From Baffinella frigidus (taxonomy: Eukaryota > Cryptophyceae > Cryptomonadales > Baffinellaceae), in NCBI GenBank assembly GCA_026770585.1, contig MU646306.1, positions 1,466,540-1,479,642 on the forward strand: a stretch of 13,103 nucleotides of DNA. The letters are read 5' to 3'. The notes below the pieces were generated by a model, which saw only the letters and a list, made by a program, of their open reading frames with translations, was not told the DNA's origin and did not search any database. A program made the translations under genes and the position numbers. This document shows, piece by piece, positions 1 through 7,535 of the stretch (positions are counted from its first letter, which is position 1; each line of letters opens with the position of its first letter).

Positions 1-16
1 CACACCTCCCCCGCAG

Positions 17-127
17 GGGCGGTACGAGCAACTGAAGCACTTCGGGACAGCTCCCTCCCCGTGGGGACACACGGACCAGATGCTGGCGGAGCCTTCTCTT
101 CTTGTGGATAAACACTGCGTCACCAAG
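17..127 (+). CDS. Exon 1 of the window (SPRY-like gene)
   Basis: Acceptor CCCCCGCAG ends at 16 and donor AAG|GTCTCT at 128. The exon is 37 codons, begins GRYEQLKHFG, ends HCVTK, and leaves in phase 0. It has an internal Met at residue 22 but is open from the acceptor, so the gene begins left of the window. No domain recognised. Confidence 0.6.
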
Positions 128-383
128 GTCTCTCTCTCTCTCTCGCTCTCGTGCTCTCGCTCTCGCTCGTGCTCTCGCTCTCGCTCTCGCGCTCGCTCTC
201 GCTCTCGCGCTCGCTCTCGCTCTCTATCTCTATCTCTATCTCTGTCGCTGTCTCTGTCTTTTTCTATGTCTCTGTCTCTGTTTCTGTCTCTGTTTGTCTG
301 TCTCTTTTTGTCTGTCTGTCTGTCTCTCTGTCTGTCTCTCTGTCTGTCTCTCTGTCTGTCTCTCTGTCTGTCTGTCTCTCCTT

Positions 384-418
<35 letters not shown>

Positions 419-1381
419 TCCTCATGCTCAACTCCTTCAAGGTTCTGTCCGAGAGAGATAAAACGAGAAAACGGGTGTGATCGCGACATGTGGCACATTA
501 ACAGTGACGCAACTTAAAATTAGTTTTGTAAATCAACTCGTTCTGGTACAAATTATGAAACAAAGTCCATTTAAAACTAACAGGGGCTCTAATTCCTTTT
601 TAAACGAAGTTTCGTTTTGTAATTTGTACCAGGAACAAGATACTTGACAAAACCAATTATAGGTTGCGTCACTATGAACATGTCGCCATCACGAGCACTC
701 CTCACTACATGTCACCATCAGGAGTGCTTCACACGAACCGAGCAGGTGATGTACACGTGTTAGACCGTGTTGGGAACATGTCAAATACGTGTTAGACACA
801 TGCTGACGAGCGCACGTCCCTCTTGTTCGCAGATCTCTCGTCCAGGGGTGGGAGGAAAGGGGCCTTACTTTGCGTCACGTGTTGGGAACATGTCAAATAC
901 ACGTTAGACACATGCTGACGCGCGCACGTCCTTCTTGTTCGCAGATCTCTCGTCCAGGGGTGGGAGGAAAGGGACCCTACTTTGCGTCCGCGATCGGCAT
1001 GGCGCACCTCTCGAGAGACTACCCCCCGCCTTTTCACGACCCTGCGGCCACCAGTCAGGGGTGAGTGTCCCTTCTAGGCCTTTCTGACTTTTTTGTTTAC
1101 CTACTTATGTACTTACTTACTTACGTTATTACGCTTGAGCCTCGAGTGTAGGGTGTAGAATGTAGGGTGCAGGGTGTAGGGTGAAGGGTGTAGGGTGTCG
1201 GGTGTAGGGTGTCGGGTTTGGGGTTTAGGGTTTAGGGTTTAGGGATTAGGATGTGGGGTTTGGAGTTTAGGGTGTAGGGTTAAGGGTTGAGTGTCGAGTG
1301 TTTCACCCCCCGCCGTTTCACGATCCTGCGGCCAGCAGCCAGGGGTAAGTGCGCGTCCCTTCTAGGACCGCGTAGTTATTC

Positions 1382-1425
<44 letters not shown>

Positions 1426-2447
1426 GGTGGTTATTTAGGTAGGTAGGTAGGTAACGCACCAACCTGATAGTGCTGAGCTGTATCCACAACAACGTAAATA
1501 TTTGTTTTTGCGAATTCCTAATGCGTTTGTTTTTTTATTATCATAAATTAAAATCCAAATTAAATCTGGTGTTGTGTGACAGGTGGGGCCCGCACTACGA
1601 AGGGCAATGGGTGGTGCACGAGACGAAAACAGTGGACAGCGATCCTGATGAGGCTGTCGCTTCCGAGGAAGGGTCGCCTGCGAAAGAGAAGGGCGCGAAA
1701 GGGGATAAGGGGGGGGGGCAGCCGAAGTTCTCGTGGCAACTGATCATGGTGAGGGGCGTCCACACGAGAGTTTTTTCGGGGTTTATTTCGAAGTGGGTTG
1801 TAACATTTGGGTAGTAACATTCGTGAGATTGGTCACGTAACTCGGCGAAGTTAGCACAGTCCCGAGGTTGGAATAACCTATCCTGGTACGAATTTTCACA
1901 GACTCATATGTCAATGGGTTCCTCCAGCATTCTCGAGTGTTTGCCTCGCTGATGTGTACCCGGGGCGATGTCTGGTTCGTAGATGATTGTGGCCGTATGT
2001 TAACTCCTAACCACAACTCATACCTCCTGCGTCATGAGTTAACATGCGAATCCTACCTCCCGAATCCTAACTCCTGGGACACCATAACTTTTTCTTGGTT
2101 GTGGCTACCGGACGATCCACGCGTTGCAAGATGGCTCGCAAACCGGGAGCGTTGACTCGATCGACGCGTCTGATGCGAGGGGACGCTGCGTCAGTGTTGT
2201 CCACGGCTGTTGCGCAATCCGGGGAAGTTGCGTCGTGTTGCGCATTGTTTTTAATTTGTTGAGGGGCGAGAGTCCCAAGACCGTTGACTACTCCGAGATT
2301 CTCCTGGTAGAGATCGGTGCCCGGTTGAGTGAAACTCCTGATATATATCCATGCCCGTTTTGGTTGCCATCCTGGTAGAGAATGGTGCTCGGTGTACTCA
2401 ACGCGTATCTCTGTCTCTGTCTATGTCTATGCCTCTGTCTCTGTCTC

Positions 2448-2488
<41 letters not shown>

Positions 2489-5400
2489 GCCTCTCTCCCT
2501 CTCTCCCTCTCTCTCTCTCACTCTCTCTCTCTGGGCACCGGGCGGGGCAGGATGTGACCGTGTGAGACACTGGATGGGACAGGATACAGTAACCACCACA
2601 ATGCGTAGGGCATGCGGGTGCTGGCGCTAGTCGTATAAAAATAACATACCACTCTGTCTGGTGCAGGATAAGAAGATCAACATGCGGCGGTTCAACGTAC
2701 GGATCAAGCAGATGGGACCACACAGCGACGTGCACTCTGGAGGAATCCGCATCGGGGTATGTGCACGCCGCCCCAAACCCCCAAGCCGCCCAATACGTTT
2801 AGGTAGGATTGAAGAGGGTGGTGAGGGTGTTCCAACCCTCGCCCGATCCAAACACGCCACACGCCGCCCCAAATCCCCAAGCCGTTGAAATGTCCCAGAC
2901 GCTCGAAGCTTTCGTGTACCGTGGGGCCACTTGGCAGCGGCCGAGTTCCTTCCCCCCCGGATATCCGGGGGAAATACGGGCTGCATTCAATGCCAATGGA
3001 TAAGATTCTAGTACAAATAGATGGACTGTGTCCGTGAATCCCCCGGTGGCTTCTAAGTGGACACACCTTCCGGGACTGCGCTGGCGCGAAGCTTGCGCGT
3101 GGATCGCATGCCGCGATTCCGTCTGCCTTGGATGAATCGCAACAGGCTTCATGCTCCAGGCTTTTGAAGGTTTAGGGTTTCAATAACGTCCAGCATTGTT
3201 CGCGGCCCCGGGCTGTGCTGATGCTTCTGCGGCACGAAACCCTAAACCCTAAACTCTCAACCCTGAACCCCAAGCCAGGTCGTCGCAGCTAAGCCAACCG
3301 TGCCTACCTTCGTACCGACCTGTGTACTGTGTATCTACGCGGGCCTAGAGACGCGGGGTAGAGGACCTCTTTGACCAGTTTGGAATTTGACCAGTTTGGA
3401 AGGGATTCGCTGAAGTGTGTGCGGCGTGGCAGGTGGTCGCACCGTGGCTGATGCTTTTGCGGCGTGGAACCCTCACACCCAATCCCTGAACCCTGAACCC
3501 TGAACCAGGTTGTCGCGGCGAAGCCCACCGTGCCAACCTTCGCATCCCCGGCCCTGGATCGATGCTGGCGGTCAGCCCTGTTCGATAATCGCATCTGGTG
3601 GCTTCCCCAACTTGGTTTGGGGTTTAGGGTTGGGGTTTATGGGGTTGGGTTTGGGGTTCGGGGTTGAGGGTTGAGGATGTAGGGTGTAGGGTGTAGGGTG
3701 AAGGGTGTAGGGTGTAGGGTGTAGGGTGTAGGGTGTAGGGTGTAGGGTGCAGGGTGTAGGGTGTAGGGTGTAGGGTGTAAGTTTCAGGATTCCTGGTTTA
3801 GGATTGAGGGTTTAGCATTTCGGGTAACTATTCTGAAAATGTAGCGAGTTTGGCTGGACGACCCCTAGTTAGCAAGACAGCTAATCACACGTATCTCTTC
3901 TGCAAACCCCACCCCGCATTCAATGCCGGACCATTCTTTCATAAATTGAAAGCGCAACCCTCTCTCAAGCTCTCCCTTTCTCTCACACGGTCTCTCTCTG
4001 TCTCTTTCTCCCCCCACCCCCCCCCTTCATGTCCCGGGGAGGCGAACGCGCAACCCTCTCTCAAGCCCGTTAAAGGAGTTGTTGGGGAGTTGGTGCTGGT
4101 GGCCCTGATGCAGGCTCCTCGGGGGGGGCCTTACATGTACCCAGGGTTTGGGCGGCGTCTGTTTTGGAAATCCCTCGGCACCCTCGTAAAACTTTCTTGA
4201 ATGCGCAACCATCACTCACGCTCTCCCTTTCTTTCACACTGTCTCACTCTGTCTTTTTGTCTCTCTCTCTCGCTCTCTCGCTCTCTCTCTCTCTCACGAA
4301 CACAATCTCCTCTCTCGCTCTCTCGCTCTCTCGCTCTCTCGCTCTCTGTCTCGCTCTCTCTCGCGCTCTCTCTCTCTCTCGCTCTCTATATCTCTATTCC
4401 TCTCTCTCGCCCGCTCTCTCTCGCGCTCTCTCTCTTCTCTCTCGCTCTCTCTCTCTCTCCTCTCTCGCTCGCTCTCGCTCTTTCTCTCTCACACTCACTC
4501 TTTCTTGTGTGGAGGCAGGTACGTCGACGGGTCGATCGGAGAAGACCACAACAAAAGCCCCATGGGCGGGGTAAACCCTAAACCTAATACCCTAAACCCC
4601 AAACCCTAACCCATAAACCCTACAAACTGAACCCCCAACCCTAAACCCTAAACTTTAAACCCTAAACCCTAAACCCTAAACCCTAAACCCTAAACCCCAA
4701 ACTCTAAACCCTAAACCCTAAACCCTAAACCCTAAACCCTAAACCCTAAACCTTAAACCCTAAACCAAACCCTAAACCCCAAACCCCAAACTCCAAACCC
4801 TAAACTCCACACTCTAAACCCTAAACCCCAAACACTAAACCCTAAACCCCACACCCTCAACCCCAAACCCCAAACCCTAAACCCAAAACCCATAACCATC
4901 AAGGCTAAACCCTAAACTCAGGGGCTGTACAACGGGAGCACGCTGTGCTTTCCGCGGAAGTACACGCGGCTCAGCGGGGGGTTCGTGCAGAACGACTTGA
5001 TCGGAATCGAAGTCGACATGGGGAGGTATCGCTTCCCTTTTGCCCCCAAACCATCGTACCGGGTAGTCACGTGAGTTGACCATGCCAAGCGTACACCACA
5101 AACCATAAAACATACCAGGTATTGCTTGCTCATTCCCCTTCCGGACTTAGGTTTTCGGGTGTAGGGTTTTGGGGGTGAGGGTTTGGCCCTCACCAACGTG
5201 AACACGGATGCCTGGGATCCACACACGAAGATACTTCCTGGTATGACGGTTGACTAACAACAGGGTCCTGATAACAGAGTCCCAGCATCAGGGTCAACAG
5301 GTTTTGAGGAAGGGGGGGCGTGCCATGCCCCCCCTGTCAGCACTAGTGATAAAATCTTCCTCATCCTCTTTTGCTTCCTTTCTCATCTCATCCCAATAGT

Positions 5401-7005
5401 CGAAATCGATTTCTTCTTCTTTGTCATGTTGCTGACAACAGTATTCGCACAAATGTGTGTCCCTTTCTGTGTGATAAGGCATTGTATTGGCGTCTCCCTC
5501 AAACACGCCTCGCATGCTCCACACGGCCTTGCGTACAATGCAGCGCAGGTCAGTCAGGGTGCACGGGTTGATGAGCTTCTCAGTTGAGAGTTGAAGGGAG
5601 GGTTCTTATCGCGTAGTGACCAGGTGTCTTCTCAAGCAGTAGGTTGCGAGGCCCATCGCATCTGCGATGCGACTCCGGGAGTGTCTTTCCCGCCGTAAGT
5701 GACAGCGCGCGAGCGCCCCAGGATCTGATGCACACTCTCGTCAGAAACTGTCAAAATGATGTTGGTTATGCAGCGTGTCCAAAGGATGCTGATCAAAGGA
5801 GCGGATGGGCTTGTCCAAAGGATGTCGTTGATGCAAGTTGGTCAAAGTGGTGGTTTTGCAGCTCGTCAACAGTCCTTTTTTTTCTCGCAGGCTGGTCAAA
5901 GGAGCGGATGGGGTCTTCCACTCGGATCCCTCCCGGATGCCTGCCGTCCGCTTCTCGCGAAATGGCAAGGTCAGTCTCACAACCTGTTTTTTTCTGTCTC
6001 GTCCACGTGTGCGCGTCCTTGTGGTACCGCGGGTGCGCCCGTGCGCCGGGACGCGACCCTTGTCAACTTTCGCTCGGGGCATCACCACTTTTGGTCACCA
6101 CTAGCTGAATTGAGGCATGCCTCAATGGTGTGCCTGTGCTCAGCTGGTAACGATGCTGACTAAGTGGCCATATCACGAAAGTCAACGCACCGTCCCCAAC
6201 GTCCGCCGCAGGTGATTCCGGGGGTGCTGACGCACCCGTTCTGCTCCGTGGGCCTCGAGAAGTACTCTGGGCCTGACGGGGAGCCGCTCGAGCGCTGGCT
6301 CCAGGTGCGAGACACACCCCTTCCAACCCTTCTTGGCAGTACCTCGCTCGTAAGGAGCCGCAACACAGTCAGCCACGTCTCCTGAATTTCATCCCGCCAG
6401 GCATTTAAATTAAATGCTCGAAATGCATACTTTTGGCGTCAGATTCTGCCTGAATTGGCCAAATTGGCAACTTCTGGCAACTTCTGACGCCAAAAGTATG
6501 CATTTCGAGCATTTGATTTATTTTTGACACACCCCTTCCTTCATCAAGGACAGCACCCGGCCTTGACCTAGCATGGCCACCACCCTTTCTTGACTCCAGG
6601 ACACGCCCCTTGCTTTATTCTAGGATACAGCCTTAGGGCCTACCGTGCCCACAAGACTTCAGGGTTTAGGGTTTAGGGTTTAGGGTTTGGGGTTTAGGGT
6701 TTAGAGTTTAGGGTTCCTCTCCTGAATTGGAGGAGTGACTCTGTGTTTGGTGGGTGCATCCTCAACCCTCAACCCTAATCCCTAAACCCTAAACCTTAAA
6801 CCCTAAACCCCACACCCCACACCCCACACCCCAAACCCCAAACCCCAAACCCCAAACCCCAAACCCCACACCCCACACCCCAGACCCCAAACCCCAAACC
6901 CCAAACCCCAAAACCCCACACCTCACACCCCAAACCCCAACACCAGGTGCACCCAGCGGTGTGCCTGCAGACAGAAGGCGACGAAGTGGAGCTGGAGGAG
7001 CTAGG
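17..7005 (+). CDS. SPRY/B30.2-like domain protein, partial gene of ten exons
   Basis: Exons at 17-127, 945-1060, 1583-1748, 2667-2756, 3509-3570, 4519-4570, 4922-5025, 5891-5969, 6212-6304 and 6947-7005 join with matching phases at all nine junctions, each with GT donor and AG acceptor, giving about 310 residues without a stop. Residues from about 125 onward follow the strand order of a SPRY domain: FSWQLIM, FNVRIKQM, GGIRIG, CWRYVDGSIG, LYNGSTL, DLIGIEVDM, VRFSRNGK, then HPAVCLQTEGDEVELEEL in the last exon. SPRY domains are beta-sandwich protein-interaction modules found in chromatin complexes (Ash2/Bre2), ubiquitin ligase adaptors and channels; which class this belongs to cannot be told. 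The N-terminal 75 residues match nothing I recognise. A loop between IRIG and CWRY and a long insert before HPAV are unusual for the domain. The first coding exon and the 3' end are outside or not found. The SPRY call is family knowledge; the gene model is my inference from phase and motif. Confidence 0.72.
128..415 (+). repeat. CT/CTGT microsatellite at the start of intron 1
   Basis: Successive blocks of (CT)n with CGCT interruptions, (TCTATC)n, (CTGT)n with TCTC, then pure (CT)n to 415. It begins directly at the exon 1 donor. Ser/Leu-rich reading frames across it are translations of the repeat. Confidence 0.95.
483..686. mobile_element. AT-rich foldback element (MITE-like) in intron 1
   Basis: Long interrupted inverted repeat. 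GCGACATGT at 483 pairs with ACATGTCGC ending at 686, GTGACGCAAC (504) with GTTGCGTCAC (ending 672), and TGGTACAAATTA with TAATTTGTACCA. The body is far more AT-rich than its surroundings. It holds no protein. No clear target duplication. Confidence 0.7.
767..990 (+). repeat. 112-bp tandem duplication spanning the exon 2 acceptor
   Basis: Copies 767-878 and 879-990 are nearly identical and each carries intron end, TTGTTCGCAG and the first part of exon 2. The first copy is a shadow exon starting at 833. It reads the same ISRPGVGGKGPYFAS, then runs into the second intron copy and meets TAG at 905-907. Confidence 0.9.
945..1060 (+). CDS. Exon 2 (SPRY-like gene)
   Basis: Acceptor TTGTTCGCAG and donor GGG|GTGAGT. 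Entered in phase 0 and left in phase 2. It encodes ISRPGVGGKGPYF through FHDPAATSQG, proline/glycine-rich. Its 5' third is duplicated just upstream (833 onward) and its 3' third plus donor is duplicated downstream (1305-1366). Confidence 0.65.
1141..1300 (+). repeat. Telomere-like repeat, G-rich strand, intron 2
   Basis: Degenerate GTGTAGGG and TTTAGGG units in head-to-tail order. Confidence 0.9.
1305..1366 (+). repeat. Shadow copy of the exon 2 end and donor
   Basis: Matches 1022-1077: PPPFHDPAA.SQ is kept in frame, followed by GG|GTAAGT and a shared CGTCCCTTCTAGG-type intron start. The copies lie on either side of the telomere-like tract. Confidence 0.85.
1376..1452 (+). repeat. Tetranucleotide repeats (TTAG)n and (TAGG)n
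   Basis: About eleven TTAG units (1381-1425), then AGGT units (1437-1452), in intron 2. A shorter TTAC repeat lies at 1098-1124. Confidence 0.9.
1583..1748 (+). CDS. Exon 3 (SPRY-like gene)
   Basis: Acceptor GTGTGACAG and donor ATG|GTGAGG. The first base completes the glycine codon from exon 2. It reads WGPHYEGQWVVHETKT, a charged low-complexity stretch (acidic, then Lys/Gly-rich KEKGAKGDKGGG), and FSWQLIM, which probably opens the SPRY fold. A run of ten G (1709-1718) lies inside the coding frame. Confidence 0.65.
1749..2400 (+). other. Intron 3, non-repetitive part
   Basis: No exon, RNA gene or mobile element recognised. It contains an 8-bp inverted pair GTTAACTC (1999) and GAGTTAAC (2035), and a duplicated TCCTGGTAGAGA motif near 2303 and 2370. 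Confidence 0.5.
2407..2534 (+). repeat. CTGT/CT microsatellite, intron 3
   Basis: Same order of blocks as in intron 1: TCTGTCTCTG, then (CTGT)n, then (CT)n. Confidence 0.95.
2667..2756 (+). CDS. Exon 4 (SPRY-like gene)
   Basis: Acceptor GGTGCAG and strong donor GGG|GTATGT, 30 codons, phase 0 at both ends. DKKINMRRFNVRIKQMG and GGIRIG resemble the first strands of a SPRY domain (a strand of the type 'yFEVkI', then 'riGv'). Confidence 0.7.
2764..2887 (+). repeat. Short direct duplication at start of intron 4
   Basis: CACGCCGCCCCAAACCCCC near 2764 recurs as CACGCCGCCCCAAATCCCC near 2860, about 96 bases apart. Confidence 0.75.
3213..3310 (+). pseudogene. Shadow copy of exon 5 with its acceptor
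   Basis: Shares GCTGATGCTT.TGCGGC, a telomere-like stretch, a CCAG acceptor (AG at 3277-3278) and VVAAKPTVPTF with the region 3444-3541. From the decoy acceptor the frame is open for 31 codons to TGA at 3372. A possible donor is CTGT|GTACTG. It may be a decayed duplicate or an alternative exon. Confidence 0.75.
3509..3570 (+). CDS. Exon 5 (SPRY-like gene)
   Basis: Acceptor CTGAACCAG follows telomere-like CCCTGAA repeats; donor GGCG|GTCAGC. Phase 0 in, phase 2 out. It encodes VVAAKPTVPTF and ends DRCWR (the Arg codon is completed by exon 6), so exons 5+6 read CWRYVDGSIG, like the W-x-Y segment of SPRY domains. I chose it because it is the only exon I found that bridges the phase gap between exons 4 and 6. 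Confidence 0.6.
3615..3800 (+). repeat. GTGTAGGG array, intron 5
   Basis: Telomere-like G-rich tract. Positions 3678-3779 are a nearly perfect 8-mer array of GTGTAGGG, one base longer than the 7-mer telomere unit. Confidence 0.92.
3947..4262 (+). repeat. Repeated GCGCAACCCTCTC block, intron 5
   Basis: GAA.GCGCAACC.TC.CTCA occurs at about 3948, 4044 and 4199. The first and third copies continue alike into CTCTCCCTTTCT.TCACAC and CT repeats. Confidence 0.8.
4256..4500 (+). repeat. CT/CGCT microsatellite before the exon 6 acceptor
   Basis: Pyrimidine-only (CT)n with CGCT interruptions. It supplies a very long polypyrimidine tract ending about 18 bases from the AG at 4517-4518. Confidence 0.95.
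4519..4570 (+). CDS. Exon 6 (SPRY-like gene)
   Basis: A 52-nt exon with acceptor GTGGAGGCAG after a long CT tract and donor GGG|GTAAAC. It encodes YVDGSIGEDHNKSPMGG after a split Arg codon and leaves in phase 0. The donor is itself the start of the CCCTAAA array that forms intron 6. Confidence 0.6.
4571..4921 (+). repeat. Intron 6 made of CCCTAAA telomere-like repeats
   Basis: About 48 units of CCCTAAA and variants run from the donor GTAAACCC to the acceptor CCCTAAACTCAG, with almost no other sequence. 351 bases. C-rich strand is the sense strand. Confidence 0.9.
4922..5025 (+). CDS. Exon 7 (SPRY-like gene)
   Basis: Acceptor CTAAACTCAG lies at the end of the telomere-like array; donor GAG|GTATCG. 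Phase 0 in, phase 2 out. GLYNGSTLCF, then SGGFVQNDLIGIEVDM, matches the SPRY signature in which a G/N-D-x-I-G segment is followed by a strand ending D-[ML]. This is the most diagnostic exon of the gene. Confidence 0.72.
5294..5575 (-). CDS. Unassigned minus-strand open stretch inside intron 7
   Basis: On the minus strand a frame is open from about 5575 to a TGA ending at 5294. It reads EKLINPCTLTDLRCIVRKAV, a cysteine cluster HLCEYCCQQH, an acidic segment (DKEEEIDFDYWDEMRKEAKE) and a C-terminal tail. Composition looks protein-like and the DNA is less GC-rich than neighbouring exons. I do not recognise the family. It overlaps a sense-strand intron, so it could be a nested gene exon, a transposon remnant, or chance. 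Confidence 0.35.
   Translation of the reverse strand, partial: LINPCTLTDLRCIVRKAVWSMRGVFEGDANTMPYHTERDTHLCEYCCQQHDKEEEIDFDYWDEMRKEAKEDEEDFITSADRGGMARPPFLKTC
5311..5335. repeat. Perfect GC hairpin
   Basis: AGGGGGGGC (5311-5319) and GCCCCCCCT (5327-5335) with a 7-base loop. It lies next to the end of the minus-strand open stretch. Function unknown. Confidence 0.8.
5789..5816 (+). repeat. Partial copy of exon 8 start
   Basis: CTGATCAAAGGAGCGGATGG matches CTGGTCAAAGGAGCGGATGG of exon 8 (5892 onward). In the same frame it reads LIKGADG against LVKGADG. It has no good acceptor directly before it. Further GTCAAAG-like fragments lie between. Confidence 0.75.
5891..5969 (+). CDS. Exon 8 (SPRY-like gene)
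   Basis: Acceptor TTTTCTCGCAG and donor AAG|GTCAGT. The first base completes an Arg codon, then LVKGADGVFHSDPSRMP and AVRFSRNGK. The V-x-F-x-x-N-G-K segment is the classic SPRY strand. Leaves in phase 0. A partial copy of the exon start sits about 103 bases upstream. Confidence 0.7.
6212..6304 (+). CDS. Exon 9 (SPRY-like gene)
   Basis: Acceptor GTCCGCCGCAG and donor CTCCAG|GTGCGA, 31 codons, phase 0 both ends. It encodes VIPGVLTHPFCSVGLEKY and GPDGEPLERWLQ. It would be an insert between the F-x-x-N-G strand and the P-A-V strand of the SPRY domain. Confidence 0.62.
6406..6520. mobile_element. Foldback element with perfect 32-bp arms, intron 9
   Basis: The arm at 6412-6443 is the exact reverse complement of 6483-6514. 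Pairing continues with one wobble to 6406/6520. The 39-base centre is ATTGGCCAAATTGG-like, itself semi-palindromic. No coding capacity, so a MITE-type element or hairpin. Confidence 0.75.
6659..6944 (+). repeat. Opposed telomere-like tracts in intron 9
   Basis: TTTAGGG units at 6659-6715 are followed by CCCTAAA, CCCCACA and CCCCAAA units at 6764-6944, which run up to the exon 10 acceptor. The two tracts are in opposite orientation and could pair in RNA. Confidence 0.9.
6947..7005 (+). CDS. Exon 10 (SPRY-like gene), 3' boundary uncertain
   Basis: Acceptor CAACACCAG ends a C-rich telomere-like tract. VHPAVCLQTEGDEVELEEL matches the 'yPAvsLqg..eV' strand near the end of SPRY domains. The donor is placed at AGG|GTGGAC (7006), which is weak. 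The reading frame stays open far past it, but through a block that is repeated twice downstream, so the true exon end is uncertain. Confidence 0.6.
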
Positions 7006-7516
7006 GTGGACTGTCTGGCCCTGCCCCCACGACTCCATCCACGAATGCCCTCGGTCCTTCCCCGCCCCGCTCGAGGCTGACCATGGCCTTTTGTTAAATG
7101 TACCCAGGTCACGTTGTTCTACGGAATTATGTAGAGCGACGGAGCTAGGGTCGACTGTCTGGCCCTGCCCCCACGATTCCATCCAAGAATGCCCACGGTC
7201 GTTCCCCGCCCGATTCAAGCCGTTTTTTCATAAAATATACCAAGCGGCTAAAACCTCTGTTGGAGGATTTGTATGGGAATTGGGTGCGTTGCTATGCGGA
7301 ATTATGTACAGCAACAGAGCCAGGGTGGACTGTCTGGCCCTGACCCCACGACTCCATCCACGAATGCTCTCGGTGCGAAATTTACTACACCGACGCTTTA
7401 CTATGACCGAAATTTACTACACAAAGGCTTTATCATTACTAGTATAATCAAAATGGATGTCCATGTACGAATGCCCCATCCCCGCTCGAGGCTGGCCGCG
7501 TCCTTTTGATAAAATC
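6987..7516 (+). repeat. Triplicated block covering the exon 10 end
   Basis: A unit containing the exon 10 end, GACTGTCTGGCCCTG and CGAATGCC...CGGTCCTTCCCCGCC occurs at 6987-7107, 7128-7232 and 7302-7374 plus 7467-7516. The third copy is split by about 92 bases that hold two copies of CGAAATTTACTACAC. Confidence 0.85.
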
Positions 7517-7535
7517 TGCAGATTGGCTATCTCTT

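Noticed and set aside
80-517. Ser/Leu-rich open frames over the CT microsatellite, also at 2329-2630 and 4164-4581
   Set aside because: They are translations of (CT)n and (CTGT)n in all frames; only the first 16 codons at 80-127 belong to exon 1.
4571-4921. True chromosome end
   Set aside because: The tract is internal, diverged, and flanked on both sides by exons of one gene in phase.
5644-6163. Long + strand frames across intron 7 and exon 8
   Set aside because: Only the 5891-5969 segment in the frame reading LVKGADGVF fits the phases and SPRY motif; the rest crosses intron.
6789-7218. Minus-strand frames rich in GVWGLGFGVWG
   Set aside because: Translation of CCCCAAA/CCCCACA telomere-like repeats, not a protein repeat.
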